This document shows, in pieces, positions 46,441 through 49,223 of a stretch of DNA of 49,223 bases (position 1 is the first letter of the stretch; every line of letters begins with the position of its first letter). Position numbers and translations under genes: made by a program. Source of the stretch: Methanolobus bombayensis (GTDB taxonomy: Archaea; Halobacteriota; Methanosarcinia; Methanosarcinales; Methanosarcinaceae); NCBI RefSeq assembly GCF_017873415.1, contig NZ_JAGGKD010000016.1, positions 1-49,223 on the forward strand. Direction: 5' to 3'. The notes beneath the pieces are model-generated. The model had not been told where the DNA came from and ran no database searches. It saw nothing but the letters and a program-made list of their open reading frames with translations.

Positions 46441-47751
46441 TTAACCAACAACACTCATGTCAGAGATTCTGACAGATGGAGTGATAGTTCCACCAACTTT
46501 ACGAACATCTCTTCCAGCTCCGGTTATATTTTTCAACATCTCAAATATGTTACCTGAGATCATAAGTGATTTTATTGGCTTATCCAGTTTTCCATCTTTT
46601 ATGGTAAATGCATTGCGTGCTTCCACTGAGAAATCTCCTGAGATAGAATTTGCAGTATGGGCACCAATGACGGTATTCACGTAGATTCCGTTATCGGTGT
46701 CAGCTATGATATCACAGGTTGGGAAATCAACGATAAAATTTCTTGAACCTACAGAAGGTGTTGAAAGATATGAATTTCTGGAAGCATTACCTGTGCTTTC
46801 CACGTCATCTTTTCCTGCGGTATAAGTGTCATATAAATATGATTTGAACACTCCATTTTCAATAACTGTTGTTTTACGTGATGCTACACCTTCATCATCA
46901 GCAATTCCAGTATCAATACCACCTTCAAGCAGTCCGTCATCATATATGGACAGTTTCTCATTTGCGATGGTCTCATCCTTTCTGCCAATTAGGCTTGATC
47001 TTCCTTTCTGCACATTATCGGAATCTATGGATGGTATGAATGTATTTTCTATCAGGTCTGAGAATGCAAATGGGTGAAGTATTACTTCTGTCCTGTGCGG
47101 CTCAACAGAAATCGTATCCTGTGATCTCTTTGCAAGCCCAGCTGCATTCTTCCCAATTTCTCCAAAATCAATATCATTTTTTCTTGATATTGCAAAGTCA
47201 TATGCTGTAGATGTTTCACCTTTATTTGTTATAACATCCACAAATCCTGAGATACCTGTGCCTTCTTCTGAAACTTCCACTCCATTTGTGTTCAGTATAA
47301 GCCTTTCACCATAGCTTCGGCTGAAACTTCCGGATGTAACTATAATTCCGGGTGTTTTCCGGGCAGCTTCCATCATTTCCATTGTATGGTCAATACACTC
47401 ATCAAGTTCCATATTCTGTATCTCTCTGTCAAGGATACCTGAAACAGTTGGATATTTCTGGTTGGAAGGAAGTTCCTTCCAGTCAGGGTCAGCATCCTGT
47501 GTCTTTGCAGAACTTACTGCATTTTTAGCAGCTTCATCAATGTAACTCATAATATTGGTGCTGGAAAATCCCACTGCACCGTTGATAATAGCACGAATAC
47601 CAATTCCTGTTGTGATGTTTTCCTTAGCGCCTTCTATCATGTCCTTCTGGATATTGACAGATGTTTTCTGACTTTTTACAATATAGACTTCAGCTTCCTT
47701 AGCACCAAATTTTGTGGCTGCTTTCAGGGCTTTTTCAGCAAGGTCGTACAT
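46441..47751 (-). CDS. pmbA: TldE/PmbA family metalloprotease partner protein
   Basis: Second subunit of the TldD/TldE heterodimer, homologous to TldD but without the zinc motif. I place the start at ATG 47751 (MYDLAEKALKAATKFGA), because GGAGGT lies seven bases ahead, inside the end of tldD; the GTG nine bases upstream (47760) is not supported. The 436-residue protein has the family features SFSRSYGERLILNTNGVEVSEE, EPHRTEVILHPFAFSDLI and the C-terminal GDFSVEARNAFTIKDGKL. It lies immediately after tldD and is surely cotranscribed. Confidence 0.92.
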   Translation of the reverse strand: MYDLAEKALKAATKFGAKEAEVYIVKSQKTSVNIQKDMIEGAKENITTGIGIRAIINGAVGFSSTNIMSYIDEAAKNAVSSAKTQDADPDWKELPSNQKYPTVSGILDREIQNMELDECIDHTMEMMEAARKTPGIIVTSGSFSRSYGERLILNTNGVEVSEEGTGISGFVDVITNKGETSTAYDFAISRKNDIDFGEIGKNAAGLAKRSQDTISVEPHRTEVILHPFAFSDLIENTFIPSIDSDNVQKGRSSLIGRKDETIANEKLSIYDDGLLEGGIDTGIADDEGVASRKTTVIENGVFKSYLYDTYTAGKDDVESTGNASRNSYLSTPSVGSRNFIVDFPTCDIIADTDNGIYVNTVIGAHTANSISGDFSVEARNAFTIKDGKLDKPIKSLMISGNIFEMLKNITGAGRDVRKVGGTITPSVRISDMSVVG

Positions 47752-47752
47752 T

Positions 47753-49084
47753 TTATACACCTCCGACCATTGCTTCGGATATCATAAGATGCGGAGATCC
47801 ATCGGTAACGGGTACAAGCTGACCACCTTTTCCACATCTGCCTGAATTCATTTTCAGGTCATTACCTACCATTTTCACATTGTTCAGAATTTCCAGGATC
47901 TTTCCGGAAAGTGAAACATCCCTGAGGAGTGTTGTAAGTTTTCCGTCCTCAATGAGGTATCCTTTTTCCGCATTGAACTGGAATACGCCTTCTCCTGTGT
48001 TCACCTGTCCACCCCTAGAACCAATAAGATACATGCCATTTCCTATTTCCTCAAGCATTTCCTCAAATTCTGAATTGCCTTTGTCGATGTATGTGTTACT
48101 CATACGGACAATTGGCTTGGAGTGTCCCTGGGCACGGCAATGTCCGGGAGTTCCTCCTAGTTTTGCTGCTGTTTCTCTGGAATGCAGGTAGGACTTAAGA
48201 ATTCCATCCTCTATGACAGTTGTTTTTTCTGTCTGTGCACCTTCATCATCAAATGGGAAGTATCCGTATTCATGCATAGTAGGATCGTCAACTATTGTAA
48301 TAAGAGGGGATGCTATTGACTCGCCTATACGGTTCTCAAGTACTGAGCTTCCTTCAAGTACAAGATCTGCTTCTGAGGCGTGCCCCACAGCTTCGTGAGC
48401 AAAAACACCTGCAAGCTCAGGATCAAGTATCACAGGCATATTTCCACCTTTTGCAGGCTTTGCATCAAGGAGTTGTAATGCACTGTTTGCAGCTTCCTCT
48501 GCAAGTTCAGCTGCATTGTACTTATCAAATATTTCGTACCCCATCACTCCAAAGCGGCTTTCTCTTCCTGCCTGGTATAATCCATCCCTCGATGCCACAG
48601 CACTGATAACAAAACCGGAACGTACAACATCGTATTCGCCTTCAACACCTGTAGAGTCCGTGTACCTGACCTTGTATGACGATTCGCTGTAAGCGGCACT
48701 GGTGCTACTAATACCTTCTTTTTTTGCATATTTGCCGAACTCTTTCAGGTTATTTACCTTCTCTTCAAGTGAAATGTCAAGAGGATTTTTCTTCACTTTA
48801 GGTGTGTTTAAAACCACAGGATTTGCTATGTCCTTCATTTTTACTTTTTCTTTGGGTGATTTCTCATCCATGCTCACAGCAAGCTCAGATGCAGCGCGTA
48901 TTGCTTTTTCAATATCGAAATCTCCATCTGCAGAGGTGAATCCCCAAGAGCCACCTTTCAGGGCTCTAACAGCTGCTCCCTTTGTGAAATTGACAGATAT
49001 CTGTTCTATCCTGTCATTATCGAGGACTATAGACGTTGTTGTCCCCTCAATGATCCTCGTATCAAAAAAGTCTACACTATGCAT
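47753..49084 (-). CDS. tldD: TldD zinc metalloprotease
   Basis: Catalytic subunit of the TldD/TldE protease, which trims unfolded peptides in the interior of the complex. At 443 residues it is full length. The zinc motif HExxxH is in AGVFAHEAVGHASEADLV, and the conserved C-terminal GCG region (RCGKGGQLVPVTDGSPHLMISEA) is present. ATG 49084 follows GTGAGGG. The nearby IS-like end begins roughly 35 bases upstream of the start. Confidence 0.95.
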   Translation of the reverse strand: MHSVDFFDTRIIEGTTTSIVLDNDRIEQISVNFTKGAAVRALKGGSWGFTSADGDFDIEKAIRAASELAVSMDEKSPKEKVKMKDIANPVVLNTPKVKKNPLDISLEEKVNNLKEFGKYAKKEGISSTSAAYSESSYKVRYTDSTGVEGEYDVVRSGFVISAVASRDGLYQAGRESRFGVMGYEIFDKYNAAELAEEAANSALQLLDAKPAKGGNMPVILDPELAGVFAHEAVGHASEADLVLEGSSVLENRIGESIASPLITIVDDPTMHEYGYFPFDDEGAQTEKTTVIEDGILKSYLHSRETAAKLGGTPGHCRAQGHSKPIVRMSNTYIDKGNSEFEEMLEEIGNGMYLIGSRGGQVNTGEGVFQFNAEKGYLIEDGKLTTLLRDVSLSGKILEILNNVKMVGNDLKMNSGRCGKGGQLVPVTDGSPHLMISEAMVGGV

Positions 49085-49095
49085 AATTTAATCCC

Positions 49096-49223
49096 TCACT
49101 TTATGAATGAAACAAAAAGTGAACTACCCCTCCCTGCCAGCCTTCGGCTGTCGAGGAAGGAGCTTCCTACGAGTGTAAGTCTCATTTCGTTATCATTCTG
49201 TTGGGAATGATTCCGATCAACAA
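49096..49223 (-). mobile_element. Right end of a probable IS200/IS605-type (tnpB) element, cut by window
   Basis: On the plus strand, 49138-49150 (CAGCCTTCGGCTG) is a five-base-pair hairpin and 49154-49168 (AGGAAG-GAG-CTTCCT) a six-base-pair hairpin. On the minus strand they are followed by GGCAGGGAGGGGTAGTTCAC. Such double hairpins next to G-rich GGGTAGTTCAC are what I recall at the ends of archaeal tnpB elements. A minus-strand frame is open from the edge to a stop at 49096 (about 41 codons, LVGSSFLDSRRLAGRGSS), which could be the end of TnpB. I cannot see the body of the element. Its outer boundary near 49118-49124 lies about 35-40 bases upstream of the tldD ATG. Confidence 0.5.

Overview
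The window is chromosomal DNA of a methanogenic archaeon, most likely a member of the Methanosarcinaceae such as a Methanolobus- or Methanococcoides-like organism. This is an inference from three things: secreted CobN-family proteins and subtilases carrying a PGF-pre-PGF type domain; an archaeal core set (Kae1, Bud32, archaeal ATP-dependent DNA ligase, methanogen ACT-domain/homoserine dehydrogenase pair); and AT-rich promoters with TATA boxes and GGTG/GGAGG ribosome binding sites. No species can be named from the sequence alone.

Layout. (1) 1-14.9 kb: three giant tandem, same-strand paralogues of the CobN/BchH large chelatase subunit. The first is cut by the left window edge. The two with visible N-termini have signal peptides, and all three end in a C-terminal membrane anchor with a basic tail. 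Each is followed by a near-identical hairpin/U-tract terminator, and the spaces between them hold palindromes, structured leaders and one orphan signal-peptide ORF. The middle paralogue has lost the HxGTHGxxEW signature. (2) 15.1-25.6 kb: two giant secreted subtilisin-like (S8) proteases with homologous ends but different middle regions (11 cadherin-like repeats in one; Ig/FnIII-like modules in the other). (3) 25.6-28.4 kb: kae1 and bud32 (KEOPS), an XTP/dITP pyrophosphatase and a small membrane-anchored protein of unknown function, closely packed. (4) 28.5-31.5 kb: aroA, a DUF488 protein and HtpX. (5) 31.7-34.5 kb: a soluble chemoreceptor-like protein with a long array of HAMP-like units. (6) 34.9-37.3 kb: three small or acidic secreted proteins. 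(7) 37.6-38.4 kb: a membrane-bound winged-helix regulator behind an intergenic region rich in inverted and direct repeats. (8) 38.5-41.8 kb: ACT protein, homoserine dehydrogenase and DNA ligase. (9) 41.8-43.3 kb: a cupredoxin-like lipoprotein lacking most copper ligands and a PAP2-family membrane enzyme. (10) 43.3-46.2 kb: a CHASE4-type histidine kinase and a receiver-PAS protein in one operon. (11) 46.4-49.1 kb: tldD and its partner tldE/pmbA. (12) At the right edge, probably the end of an IS200/IS605-type (tnpB) element just upstream of tldD.

How the genes work together. The first 25 kb reads as a cell-surface locus: three extracytoplasmic tetrapyrrole- or metal-chelatase-like proteins and two surface proteases. 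The most interesting possibility is an extracellular cobalt/nickel/tetrapyrrole handling system made of one apparently degenerate and two motif-intact CobN homologues. No ChlI/ChlD- or CobS/CobT-type ATPase partner is present, so a chelatase reaction is not demonstrated. The rest is mostly housekeeping and sensory genes. I found no tRNA, rRNA or CRISPR array.
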